From positions 1 through 6,556 of the forward strand of contig JAUSNQ010000112.1 of assembly GCA_030655595.1 (NCBI GenBank): a DNA stretch of 6,556 bases. Reading direction: 5' to 3'. The notes beneath the pieces were generated by a model, which did no database searches, was not told the DNA's origin, and worked only from the letters and a program-made list of their open reading frames with translations. Below, piece by piece: positions 1 through 6,556 of this stretch. The translations under genes were made by a program, and so were the position numbers. The stretch is from Paludibacter sp. (GTDB lineage Bacteria; Bacteroidota; Bacteroidia; Bacteroidales; Paludibacteraceae). Position 1 is the stretch's first letter. Every line of letters starts with the position of its first letter.

Positions 1-770
1 AATCCAAACCATCCGAACCACAGCAATCCGGTTCCTAATAAAATGTAAGGAATGTTGGTCGGACGCGCATCGCCGTTCACGCCTTTTCTTTTGCCTAAGA
101 ATATGGCACCACTTAATGCGGCAAAACCTGCTGAAATATGTACCACCGTACCACCGGCAAAGTCGAGAATACCCCAATTGCGAAGAAATCCTTCGGGATG
201 CCAGGTCCAGTGTGCCAATGGAGCATAAATGAATAAGGAAAAAAGAATAAGGAACATCATCAGCGAGGTGAATCTTACCCTTTCCGCCAATCCGCCGGTA
301 ATCAGTGCCGGAGTGATGATGGCAAATTTAAGTTGGAACATCGCGAATAATGCAAAGGGAATGGTCGGGCCAAAATCCGGATGAGGCGTTAATCCCACAT
401 TTTTAAAGAACATAAAGGTTGTCGGGTTGCCGATAAAGCCTCCGAGGCTGTCGCCAAAAGCTACGCTGAATCCGACTACGATCCACAAAACACTGATGAT
501 TCCCAAAGCAACAAAGCTTTGCAACAGCGTAGAAACTAAATTTTTATACCGAACCATTCCCCCGTAAAAGAAAGCCAATCCCGGGGTCATTAAAAGCACC
601 AGGGCAGAGGCCATCAACAGCCAGGATGTGTCGGCGTGGTTTATTTCCAGCGCTTCCATGCCCTCGGGCATCAGGGTTTCATAGGAGACTGGAATAAGAG
701 AAATCAGAGCCACAATGGCTAATAGTAAAAATGGAATGCGATACTTCCATGCAACTTTGTTTTGTTTCAT
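1..770 (-). CDS. amt: Ammonium transporter, Amt/AmtB family (N-terminal 256 codons; 3' end cut by window edge)
   Basis: This inner-membrane channel moves ammonium or ammonia into the cell as a trimer. The frame opens with ATG at 770 (minus strand) and stays open to the edge, so about the C-terminal 40% is missing. Residues 12-28 are hydrophobic and look like a signal peptide, as in E. coli AmtB. Predicted membrane spans lie near 48-71, 82-106, 137-160, 168-186, 203-222 and 235 to the edge. Family landmarks are visible: PGLAFFYGG (63-71), GFSVAFG (100-106), the FQLKF segment with F145 and F149 (F149 matches the E. coli F107 gate), W190 (E. coli W148), and LDFAGGTVVHI with D203 and H211 (E. coli D160 and H168 of the twin-His pore). 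The F215-equivalent gate residue, S219 and the second histidine lie beyond the edge. The gene diverges from ruvB. A PII gene (glnK) is a common downstream partner but would be outside the window. Identification is secure; the substrate is inferred from the family. Confidence 0.96.
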   Translation of the reverse strand, partial: MKQNKVAWKYRIPFLLLAIVALISLIPVSYETLMPEGMEALEINHADTSWLLMASALVLLMTPGLAFFYGGMVRYKNLVSTLLQSFVALGIISVLWIVVGFSVAFGDSLGGFIGNPTTFMFFKNVGLTPHPDFGPTIPFALFAMFQLKFAIITPALITGGLAERVRFTSLMMFLILFSLFIYAPLAHWTWHPEGFLRNWGILDFAGGTVVHISAGFAALSGAIFLGKRKGVNGDARPTNIPYILLGTGLLWFGWFG

Positions 771-815
771 TGTCGTTTGTAATTTGAAATGTTATTATAT
801 CGTGGTTTTTTAAAT

Positions 816-826
816 ATCAAAATGAT
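816..826. promoter_or_regulatory. Candidate operator box, copy 1 (ATCAAAATGAT)
   Basis: This 11-bp sequence is an inverted repeat (ATCA-AAA-TGAT) and recurs exactly at 847-857, 31 bp away start to start, close to three helical turns. It lies just downstream of the proposed amt transcription start, in the untranslated leader. That would suit a repressor site. The binding protein is unknown, and the role is inferred from position and symmetry only. Confidence 0.35.
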
Positions 827-838
827 GTAAAATCGATG

Positions 839-846
839 CAAAAATA
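839..846 (-). promoter_or_regulatory. Candidate Bacteroidota -7 element for amt
   Basis: Read on the minus strand this is TATTTTTG, a perfect match to the Bacteroidota housekeeping -7 consensus TAnnTTTG. It is the only perfect minus-strand match in the intergenic region. Transcription would begin around 830-834, giving a leader of roughly 60 nt before the amt ATG. No good TTTG -33 box lies at the usual 19-21 bp spacing; the nearest is TTTA at 863-866, spaced only 16 bp. A weak -33 box would fit an activator-dependent or regulated promoter. In a region this AT-rich a chance match is quite possible. Confidence 0.4.
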
Positions 847-857
847 ATCAAAATGAT
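847..857. promoter_or_regulatory. Candidate operator box, copy 2 (ATCAAAATGAT)
   Basis: This is an exact second copy of the box at 816-826. It directly abuts the upstream edge of the proposed amt -7 element (839-846), so it occupies the -7/-33 spacer. The two copies therefore bracket the -7 element. AT-richness raises the chance of coincidence. Confidence 0.35.
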
Positions 858-1084
858 TTGTATAAACTATTTATTACGCCATAAAGATATTTAATATTGT
901 TCAGAGCTTTCAAATAGAAATCATTTTATATGATATGTTATACAATATGATAGATTTCAGCCTGTATTCCTGTTAAATTGAAATTGTCATTGTTTGTTTT
1001 TAAGAATTATCACCTACATAGCATGCATAATATCAATATCCAATATACAACTTTGAATCCTTTATGAATATCTCCAGTTTAAAT

Positions 1085-1115
1085 TTTCTATTACCGTGTG
1101 TATTTAGTATTTTTG
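1085..1115 (+). promoter_or_regulatory. Candidate Bacteroidota promoter for the ruvB-led operon
   Basis: TATTTTTG at 1108-1115 matches the -7 consensus TAnnTTTG perfectly. TTTC at 1085-1088 is a 3-of-4 match to the -33 TTTG box, with a 19-bp spacer as expected. Transcription would start near 1120, leaving a leader of about 35 nt before the ruvB ATG. This is the only perfect plus-strand -7 match in the intergenic region, and its position is right for the five-gene run. Confidence 0.5.
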
Positions 1116-1155
1116 CATTCGGTAAAATCAACTGAACCAAGCATCCATCAAATTC

Positions 1156-2172
1156 ATGCAGGAAAATTTTGATATCAGAAATAATCGCAACAACGAAAAG
1201 GAATTTGAGAATTCCCTGCGACCCTTGTCGTTTGAGGATTTCAGGGGACAAAACAAGATTGTTGAAAACCTGAAAATTTTCGTTCAGGCTGCCCGCATGC
1301 GAACTGAATCGTTGGATCATGTCTTGTTGCATGGGCCTCCGGGGTTGGGCAAGACTACCTTATCGAACATCATTGCCAATGAATTGAATGTTGGTTTCAA
1401 AATAACCTCTGGTCCGGTATTGGATAAACCTGGTGATTTAGCGGGATTGCTGACAAGTCTCGAAACGAATGATGTGCTTTTTATTGATGAAATTCACCGC
1501 CTGAGTCCGATTGTTGAAGAGTATTTGTATTCGGCCATGGAGGATTACCGGATTGATATCATGATTGATAAAGGTCCTTCTGCACGTTCGATTCAGCTGG
1601 AGTTGAATCCGTTTACACTGATTGGCGCGACAACCCGCAGTGGTTTGCTGACTGCTCCATTAAGAGCCCGATTTGGCATCAATTGTCATTTTGAGTATTA
1701 CGATATTGATGTCATTACCCACATCATCAAACGATCAGCCGGTTTGCTGCAGGTGCCGATTGATAATCGTGCTGCCCTCGAAATTGGGAGCAGAAGTCGT
1801 GGTACACCGCGTATTGCGAATGCTTTGTTACGGCGGGTGCGTGATTTTGCACAGGTAAAGGGCACTGGGAGTATTGATTTGGAAATTGCGTGTTATGCAC
1901 TCGAAGCACTGAATATTGACAAATTTGGTCTGGATGAAATTGATAATAAAATTTTGAACACCATTATTGATAAGTTTAGTGGCGGTCCAGTCGGGTTAAC
2001 GACTATTGCAACGGCTTTGGGAGAAGACCCTGGAACACTGGAAGAGGTTTATGAACCATTCCTGATTAAAGAGGGTTTCATGAAAAGAACGCCGCGCGGT
2101 CGGGAGGCTACAGATTTAGCTTACAAACATTTAGGGAAAATTAAGTTAGGAGAAACAGGAACGTTGTTTTGA
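1156..2172 (+). CDS. ruvB: Holliday junction branch migration ATPase RuvB
   Basis: RuvB is the hexameric AAA+ motor that, with RuvA, drives branch migration of Holliday junctions before RuvC cleavage, in the cytoplasm. At 338 residues it is full length (E. coli 336). Visible landmarks are the N-terminal [12 protein letters not shown] segment (21-32), Walker [10 protein letters not shown] (60-68), Walker [12 protein letters not shown] (108-118), sensor 1 GATTR (157-161), the PLRARFG segment carrying the candidate arginine finger (168-174), sensor 2 GTPRIAN with R219 (216-222), and a C-terminal winged-helix DNA-binding domain with GGPVGL (276-281) and RTPRGR (311-316). ATG 1156 gives an N-terminus typical of Bacteroidota RuvB. 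No Shine-Dalgarno is present, which is normal for the phylum. The gene heads the plus-strand run and its stop is 6 bp before cysS. ruvA and ruvC are not in this window. No catalytic motif is missing. Confidence 0.98.
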   Translation: MQENFDIRNNRNNEKEFENSLRPLSFEDFRGQNKIVENLKIFVQAARMRTESLDHVLLHGPPGLGKTTLSNIIANELNVGFKITSGPVLDKPGDLAGLLTSLETNDVLFIDEIHRLSPIVEEYLYSAMEDYRIDIMIDKGPSARSIQLELNPFTLIGATTRSGLLTAPLRARFGINCHFEYYDIDVITHIIKRSAGLLQVPIDNRAALEIGSRSRGTPRIANALLRRVRDFAQVKGTGSIDLEIACYALEALNIDKFGLDEIDNKILNTIIDKFSGGPVGLTTIATALGEDPGTLEEVYEPFLIKEGFMKRTPRGREATDLAYKHLGKIKLGETGTLF

Positions 2173-2178
2173 TTATAT

Positions 2179-3645
2179 ATGGAACACAAGTTATACATTT
2201 ACAACACATTAAGCCGCAAGAAAGAGCAATTTATTCCCATTCATGAACCTCATGTGGGACTTTATGTTTGTGGCCCGACTGTTTATGGTGACGGTCATCT
2301 CGGACATGCTCGTCCTGCTATCACTTTTGATATTCTGTTCAGGTATCTCATGCATTTGGGGTACAAAGTCAGGTATGTAAGAAATATCACCGATGTGGGA
2401 CATTTGGAAAATGATGCAGACTCGGGAGAAGATAAAATAGCCAAGAAAGCCAGGTTGGATGAGCTGGAGCCGATGGAAGTGGTGCAGTATTACACCAACC
2501 GCTACCACAAGGCGATGGAAGCATTGAATGTCTTGCCGCCAAGCATTGAACCGCATGCATCCGGACATATCATGGAGCAGATAGAATTTACTCAGAAAAT
2601 TCTGGATGCAGGTTATGCTTACGAAAGTGAAGGTTCGGTTTATTTTGATGTGGTGAAATACAACGAAAAGTATCATTACGGAAAACTTTCGGGAAGGAAT
2701 ATTGAGGATATGTTGGAAACAACGCGCAACCTCGACGGACAAAGCGAGAAACGCCGGAGTGTCGATTTTGCTTTGTGGAAAAAAGCTTCTCCGGAACATA
2801 TCATGCGCTGGAAAGCTCCCTGGAGTGAAGGTTTCCCCGGATGGCACATGGAATGTTCGGCTATGGGAACCAAGTATTTAGGTGATCAGTTTGATATTCA
2901 CGGTGGTGGCATGGACTTGATGTTCCCGCACCATGAATGCGAAATTGCGCAATCGTGTGCTGCCCTTGGAAAGGATACCGTGAAATACTGGATGCATAAC
3001 AACATGATTACCATTCAGGGACAAAAAATGGGAAAGTCGCTGGGGAATTTTATCACGTTAGATGATTTCTTTAGCGGTAATCACCCCTTGCTGAACAAAG
3101 CATTCAGGCCGATGACGATTCGTTTTTTCATCCTGCAGGCACATTACAGAAGCACGGTTGATTTTAGCAGCGAAGCGCTGGAAGCTTCTGAAAAGGGACT
3201 GGAAAGGTTGATGGAGGGTTATGCTCGTTTACAGAAAATCACGGCATCGGGTAGTTCATCTGTTGATGTTGGAGGTTTGAGAAAAAGGTGTGAAGATGCG
3301 CTTTCGGATGATTTGAATACGCCTATGGTGATATCTGCCTTGTTTGATAGTCTGAAATCGATCAACCTGATCCACGACGGTAAAGAAACGATCTGTGAGG
3401 CAGATTTGGATGAATTGCAAGCTATTTTCAAATTGTATGTAGAGGATTTGCTGGGCTTAAAAGCAGTTTCCGATGCTGCATCAGGAACGGATGCTTATCA
3501 AAAAGCCATCGATTTATTGCTCAATATCCGCTTAGAAGCTAAAAAGAATAAAGACTGGCCAACCAGTGATAAAATCAGAAATGAATTAACCGCTCTGGGC
3601 TTTGAGATCAAAGATACCAAAGATGGTTTTGAGTGGAAGTTGTAG
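2179..3645 (+). CDS. cysS: Cysteinyl-tRNA synthetase
   Basis: This class Ia synthetase charges tRNA-Cys with cysteine using ATP in the cytoplasm. The 488 residues are somewhat longer than E. coli CysRS (461). The signature CGPTVY occupies 31-36 and the HIGH motif is HLGH at 40-43, followed by AR. The four ligands of the cysteine-selecting zinc are C31, C226, H251 and E255, which align with E. coli C28, C209, H234 and E238; W222 in GWHMECS is also conserved. The KMSKS loop reads KMGKS at 283-287, a variant I recall as usual in this phylum. The segment after it, around [18 protein letters not shown], helps account for the extra length. The C-terminal helical and anticodon-binding part is present and ends in the family-like DGFEWKL. 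The gene starts 6 bp after the ruvB stop and ends 18 bp before rbfA, so co-transcription is likely. Nothing suggests degeneration. Confidence 0.98.
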   Translation: MEHKLYIYNTLSRKKEQFIPIHEPHVGLYVCGPTVYGDGHLGHARPAITFDILFRYLMHLGYKVRYVRNITDVGHLENDADSGEDKIAKKARLDELEPMEVVQYYTNRYHKAMEALNVLPPSIEPHASGHIMEQIEFTQKILDAGYAYESEGSVYFDVVKYNEKYHYGKLSGRNIEDMLETTRNLDGQSEKRRSVDFALWKKASPEHIMRWKAPWSEGFPGWHMECSAMGTKYLGDQFDIHGGGMDLMFPHHECEIAQSCAALGKDTVKYWMHNNMITIQGQKMGKSLGNFITLDDFFSGNHPLLNKAFRPMTIRFFILQAHYRSTVDFSSEALEASEKGLERLMEGYARLQKITASGSSSVDVGGLRKRCEDALSDDLNTPMVISALFDSLKSINLIHDGKETICEADLDELQAIFKLYVEDLLGLKAVSDAASGTDAYQKAIDLLLNIRLEAKKNKDWPTSDKIRNELTALGFEIKDTKDGFEWKL

Positions 3646-3663
3646 GTAGTTAAATTAAAAATT

Positions 3664-4032
3664 ATGGAAACAAAAAGACAAGAAAAAATAGCCCGGATGC
3701 TCCAAAAGGAGTTAGGCGAGATATTTATGTTGTACGCCAAAAAGATGCAGGGTATCATCATCAGCGTAACCAATGTAAAGGTGAGTCCGGATTTAAGCAT
3801 CACACACAACAGTTTAAGTGTTTTTCCAAGTGAAAAGGGAAAGGCTGTGATCGATCAGGTAAAACTGGATACGAAAGCGATTCGTTTCGATTTGGGAAAA
3901 AGGGTGCGGAATCAACTTCGGATTGTTCCTGAATTGGCTTTTCATTTGGACGACACCCTCGATTATTTGGAAAATATTGATTCGTTATTAAAAAGTGATC
4001 CGCCATCTCCAATTACAGAAGATGAAATTTGA
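3664..4032 (+). CDS. rbfA: 30S ribosome-binding factor RbfA
   Basis: RbfA is a small KH-fold protein that binds the 30S subunit during late 16S rRNA maturation and supports growth in the cold. The 122 residues are normal for the family. Supporting features are the N-terminal basic helix (RQEKIARMLQKELGEIF, 5-21), the strand pair ISVTNVKVSPDLSITHNSLSVF (33-54), and the closing block IRFDLGKRVRNQLRIVPEL (73-91) followed by FHLDDTLDYLENIDSLL (93-109). LRIVPEL plus the D-x-LDY pattern is the most diagnostic part. The last 12 residues are acidic and probably disordered. The gene sits 18 bp after cysS and 14 bp before the ATG chosen for the permease. I recall rbfA next to an FtsX/LolE-like permease in other Bacteroidota, which would support this reading but could not be checked. 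Confidence 0.95.
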   Translation: METKRQEKIARMLQKELGEIFMLYAKKMQGIIISVTNVKVSPDLSITHNSLSVFPSEKGKAVIDQVKLDTKAIRFDLGKRVRNQLRIVPELAFHLDDTLDYLENIDSLLKSDPPSPITEDEI

Positions 4033-4046
4033 AAAACACTAACAAC

Positions 4047-5276
4047 ATGAAAACCCGGATTGGCAGGTTGTTGTTCTCATTCAGAATCGCCCGCCGGTAT
4101 TTGTTTTCGAAGAAATCCCACAATGCCATCAATGTCATTTCGGGAATTTCGTCGATAGGGGTTGCTGTCGGGACCATGGCTCTGGTCTTCGTGCTTTCCA
4201 TTTTCAACGGGTTTGAACTCCTTTTCTCGGATTTGTTCTCGGCTTTCGATCCGGATTTAAAGATTACGTTGAACGAAGGAAAACTTTTTGCTATCGATAC
4301 GCCTGAATTTGAAAATATCAGAAATCACCCTGCTGTTGCTGTTTTCACAGAAGTGATTGAGGAAAATGCCTTGCTGAAGTTCAAGGAAAAACAGATGCCG
4401 GCAATGATTAAAGGTGTCTCGGATGATTTTAAAGCCATGACGCGCATCGATAGCATCATGTTCGATGGTGAGTTTATTTTGCACGACGGTGCTTTTGAAC
4501 GGGCGGTTCCGGGAGCGGGTGTTGCATCTACCCTAGGGCTTGGCGCTTATTTTATCGATCCACTATTTATTTATGCTCCGAAAAGAACTTCCAGAATCAA
4601 CTTGTTGCGCCCCGAAAATAGTTTTAATCAATCGGCCACCTTTATTTCGGGTATTTTTTCGGTACAGCAAAGCGAATATGATAATCAATATGTGTTGGTG
4701 TCGCTGAACCTAGCCCGTGAGTTGTTTGAGTATGGCGACCAGGAAGTGTCTGCCGTTGAAATAAAGTTGAATCAGACGGTAGATAAAAAAGCTGCTCAAA
4801 AGGAAATTCGGAAATTACTCGGAGATGAATTTTCATTGAAAAACAGGTACGAACAACAGGAAAGCTATTTCAAAATCATGAAAATCGAGAAATGGATTAC
4901 GTTTCTCATCTTGAGTTTCATCCTCTTAATCGCAAGTTTTAATATCATCGGCTCATTGTCCATGTTGATTATTGATAAGAAAGAGGATATCCAAACATTG
5001 AGAAATTTGGGTGCGGACAGTGGTATGATTAAACAGATTTTCTTGCTTGAGGGCTGGATGATTTCGCTCGTGGGGACTACAATAGGTGTACTGGTTGGAT
5101 CTTTGATTTCACTGCTTCAGGAGCATGTCGGGTTTGTCAAACTCGGTACTGGTTTTATCGTCGAAAATTATCCGTCTTTCACACAATTTTCCGACATATT
5201 TTTAGTTTTTGTAACTGTACTGGCAATCGGTTTTTTGGCAGCATGGTACCCGGTGAAATATATTGATAAAAAATAA
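4047..5276 (+). CDS. FtsX-type ABC permease, LolC/LolE-like (putative lipoprotein-releasing system subunit)
   Basis: This is a predicted inner-membrane subunit of an ABC transporter of the LolC/LolE type, which hands lipoproteins to the outer-membrane transport route. With ATG 4047 the protein has 409 residues, like E. coli LolC/LolE (about 400-414). The layout is typical: a short cytoplasmic N-terminus with RYLFSKKSHNAINVISG (17-33), TM1 at about 30-53 ending SIFNGFE, a large periplasmic domain (about 57-280), and three C-terminal spans near 283-309, 337-357 and 384-403. Between the first two of these sits the cytoplasmic KKEDIQTLRNLGA segment, the FtsX-family coupling region. An in-frame TTG at 4029 overlaps the rbfA stop and would add six residues (KNTNNM-type); I prefer the ATG, which directly precedes the conserved basic segment. 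No LolD-like ATPase or second permease lies in the window, so the exact substrate is an inference. Another MacB/FtsX-type role is possible but less likely given the N-terminal signature. Confidence 0.88.
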   Translation: MKTRIGRLLFSFRIARRYLFSKKSHNAINVISGISSIGVAVGTMALVFVLSIFNGFELLFSDLFSAFDPDLKITLNEGKLFAIDTPEFENIRNHPAVAVFTEVIEENALLKFKEKQMPAMIKGVSDDFKAMTRIDSIMFDGEFILHDGAFERAVPGAGVASTLGLGAYFIDPLFIYAPKRTSRINLLRPENSFNQSATFISGIFSVQQSEYDNQYVLVSLNLARELFEYGDQEVSAVEIKLNQTVDKKAAQKEIRKLLGDEFSLKNRYEQQESYFKIMKIEKWITFLILSFILLIASFNIIGSLSMLIIDKKEDIQTLRNLGADSGMIKQIFLLEGWMISLVGTTIGVLVGSLISLLQEHVGFVKLGTGFIVENYPSFTQFSDIFLVFVTVLAIGFLAAWYPVKYIDKK

Positions 5277-5291
5277 TTTTAAAATCAAATT

Positions 5292-6506
5292 ATGAAAAAC
5301 TTGTTTTTGCCCCTAATTCTCGTGTTCTTCTTAGTTTCTTCTTGCGAGAAAAAGGAAGAGTTTATTTATGAATATGAGAAAAACCCACAATACACCTGGG
5401 GCTATGCTCGGTTTTGGGGGGCTTATTATGCTGATTACGACATTGATAATAATGTTTTAAGTTTATCTGCTTTCACAACTACCTTGACTGCAAACGACGA
5501 CGGAGAATTAATTGGAACTGGTCTGTATTTATATATGGAAGATATTTTTGTTGCTCCATCAGATACGCTATTTCCGACTGGCACCTATCACATTTCAAAC
5601 AGTGGAGATGCGTTTACCATTGCTCCCGGGGAGCAGTATACCGAAGATAATGTAAAATATGATATTGGTGCCCGCGTTTACTTTATTGAAGAAAATGAGA
5701 AGTATTCAATCAGAAAGTTTATTGATAAAGGCTCCATGACTGTAACCCGAAGTGGAGATGTCACCCGCTTCGATTTCAATTTTATTTTGAACGATTCATC
5801 CGAATTGAAAGGTAATTACGAGCAATTGAATCTGGAGTATATTGGCGTTGTACCGCCGGCGGAATACACGTACGAAAAAAATCCACAGTACACCTGGGGA
5901 TATGCGCATTTTTGGGGAAATTACTATGCTGATTATAGCATTAATAATAACGTGTTAAGCTTAGCTGCTTTTACTGAAGGTTTAGATGTAGATACTGAAG
6001 GTTATTTGCTTGGACAAGGTCAGTATTTATATTTAGAGGATGTGTTTGTAGCTCCTGCCGATACGCTTTTCCCTGCAGGTGTTTATCAGATTTCCAACAC
6101 CGCAGATGCTTTTACCATTGCCCCGGGTGAAGTGTATGAGTTCGAGGGTAAATCTTATGATTTAGGGGCCTGGATCTATTATAAGGAGGAGAATACAGCA
6201 AAATCAATCAGAATGTTTATCGTGGATGGATCCATGGAGGTTTCGTATGTACAGGATACTACCAAATTTGAGTTTGATTTTGTACTGGAAGATAGCACAA
6301 TACTGAAAGGGAATTACAAGCAATACCAATTGCATTACGAATATCATCCCGATCAATATAAGTCAGTTGTACAACAGAAAGTTAAATCAAATCAGATTAA
6401 GGCCTCTTCTTCTGTAAAGTTCAAACCCAAACCACATGACGAAAGGCGACAAAAAAACAATGCCAAGCAGGTAATACAAACTAAATTCCGCAGGCAGGGT
6501 AAATGA
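5292..6506 (+). CDS. Putative outer-membrane or surface lipoprotein with two tandem copies of one domain and a basic tail
   Basis: I do not recognise a named family. Residues 1-17 form a lipoprotein signal peptide (MKNLFLPLILVFFLVSS) with a lipobox ending at C18, so the mature protein should be lipid-anchored. The following EKKEE resembles the Bacteroidota surface-export signal (K plus two acidic residues). Residues 28-183 and 194-349 are two gapless copies of one domain with a 166-residue period. Each carries NPQYTWGY, FWG-x-YYADY, DTLFP-x-G, DAFTIAPGE and LKGNY, and the alternating polar/hydrophobic pattern suggests beta structure. The copies resemble, from memory, a poorly characterised beta-rich domain common in Bacteroidales lipoproteins. 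The last 51 residues are quite different: 15 Lys/Arg against 3 Asp/Glu, rich in Gln and Asn. The gene follows the permease by 15 bp with no visible promoter of its own. Function is unknown, and a binding or structural envelope role is only a guess. Confidence 0.88.
   Translation: MKNLFLPLILVFFLVSSCEKKEEFIYEYEKNPQYTWGYARFWGAYYADYDIDNNVLSLSAFTTTLTANDDGELIGTGLYLYMEDIFVAPSDTLFPTGTYHISNSGDAFTIAPGEQYTEDNVKYDIGARVYFIEENEKYSIRKFIDKGSMTVTRSGDVTRFDFNFILNDSSELKGNYEQLNLEYIGVVPPAEYTYEKNPQYTWGYAHFWGNYYADYSINNNVLSLAAFTEGLDVDTEGYLLGQGQYLYLEDVFVAPADTLFPAGVYQISNTADAFTIAPGEVYEFEGKSYDLGAWIYYKEENTAKSIRMFIVDGSMEVSYVQDTTKFEFDFVLEDSTILKGNYKQYQLHYEYHPDQYKSVVQQKVKSNQIKASSSVKFKPKPHDERRQKNNAKQVIQTKFRRQGK
5373..5840 (+). 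repeat. Lipoprotein internal repeat, copy 1 (residues 28-183)
   Basis: This is the first copy of the duplicated domain. By hand alignment it matches copy 2 without gaps at about 97 of 156 positions (62%), with an offset of exactly 166 residues. The most conserved stretches are YEKNPQYTWGYA, NNVLSL, DTLFP, DAFTIAPGE and LKGNY. At DNA level the identical stretches are short and codons differ often, so the duplication is old rather than recent. Confidence 0.93.
5871..6338 (+). repeat. Lipoprotein internal repeat, copy 2 (residues 194-349)
   Basis: This is the second copy, joined to the first by a ten-residue linker containing PP (188-189). Glycines and aromatic residues are kept best, for example W202, W208, Y211-Y212, G263, G279, G313 and G340. 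The least conserved parts are around 229-238 and 281-288, and are likely loops. Confidence 0.93.
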
Positions 6507-6556
6507 CGGTACTGAAATTTTGGAATTCCATCCAAGTATGATGCTGAGTATGGTGC

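Larger units (their letters stand above)
771..1155. other. Divergent intergenic region between amt and ruvB
   Basis: These 385 bp are very AT-rich and contain no convincing gene. The minus-strand frame covering 1033-1332 mostly mirrors the ruvB 5' end and is discounted. I see one candidate -7 element for each direction, at 839-846 (minus) and 1108-1115 (plus). Other features are a duplicated 11-bp box at 816-826 and 847-857, a short inverted repeat ATCAT-N5-ATGAT at 920-934, and an 8-bp direct repeat ATATGATA at 928-935 and 945-952. In sequence this AT-rich, the last two may be chance. No tRNA, riboswitch-like fold or GC-rich terminator was recognised. Confidence 0.7.

Noticed and set aside
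1033..1332. A 99-codon minus-strand open frame spanning the ruvB start
   Set aside because: More than half overlaps the conserved 5' end of ruvB in antisense, and it runs across the proposed ruvB promoter. It has no recognisable product.
2209..2847. A 212-codon minus-strand open frame inside cysS
   Set aside because: It is fully antisense to a CysRS reading frame with all zinc-ligand and catalytic motifs intact. Its translation shows no recognisable domain.
3219..3809. Short minus-strand frames over the cysS 3' end and the rbfA 5' end
   Set aside because: They are antisense shadows of well-identified genes with no domain signal of their own.
4029..4046. TTG start at 4029 for the permease, overlapping the rbfA stop
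   Set aside because: It adds only six polar residues before the ATG at 4047. The conserved LolC/E-like N-terminal region begins after the ATG, and the ATG has normal spacing from rbfA. Translational coupling through TTGA cannot be fully excluded.
6521..6530. Perfect palindrome TGGAATTCCA just after the lipoprotein stop
   Set aside because: It has no loop and no following T-run, so it is not a terminator hairpin. A 10-bp palindrome of this kind is expected by chance.
6538..6556. Possible start of another plus-strand gene (ATGATGCTGAGT...)
   Set aside because: Only six codons are visible before the edge, which is too little to support a gene call.

Overview
The window is a piece of a Bacteroidota chromosome, most likely from Bacteroidales, Marinilabiliales or a close relative. 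Four things point there. The RuvB, CysRS and RbfA sequences have the wording I associate with that phylum. No Shine-Dalgarno sequence precedes any gene, and the starts instead sit behind short A/T-rich spacers. TAnnTTTG-type -7 promoter elements are present. The last gene encodes a lipoprotein with a signal resembling the Bacteroidota surface-export signal. These are judgements from sequence and memory, because no search was possible.

Layout. Positions 1-770 (minus strand) hold the first 256 codons of an Amt-family ammonium transporter, which runs off the left edge. Positions 771-1155 are a 385-bp, AT-rich divergent intergenic region with a candidate promoter for each side. On the amt side, two identical 11-bp boxes flank the proposed -7 element. 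From 1156 to 6506, five plus-strand genes lie head to tail with gaps of 6, 18, 14 and 15 bp: ruvB (Holliday-junction motor), cysS (cysteinyl-tRNA synthetase), rbfA (30S maturation factor), a LolC/LolE-like FtsX-type permease, and a 404-residue lipoprotein built from two copies of one domain. The last 50 bp hold no supported gene, although a minus-strand frame is open to the edge and overlaps the lipoprotein's 3' end.

Working together. The tight spacing, the shared strand and the lack of a recognisable internal promoter or terminator suggest one housekeeping transcript starting near 1120. It would combine DNA repair (ruvB), translation (cysS, rbfA) and envelope biogenesis (permease, lipoprotein). 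The first three proteins are cytoplasmic. The permease and lipoprotein are envelope proteins, but nothing in the sequence shows that the lipoprotein is a partner of the permease. The ammonium transporter is divergently transcribed and probably regulated separately by nitrogen supply.

Most of the window is ordinary core genome. The parts worth a second look are the internally duplicated lipoprotein with its strongly basic tail, and the paired boxes around the proposed amt promoter. I found no convincing new multi-gene system.
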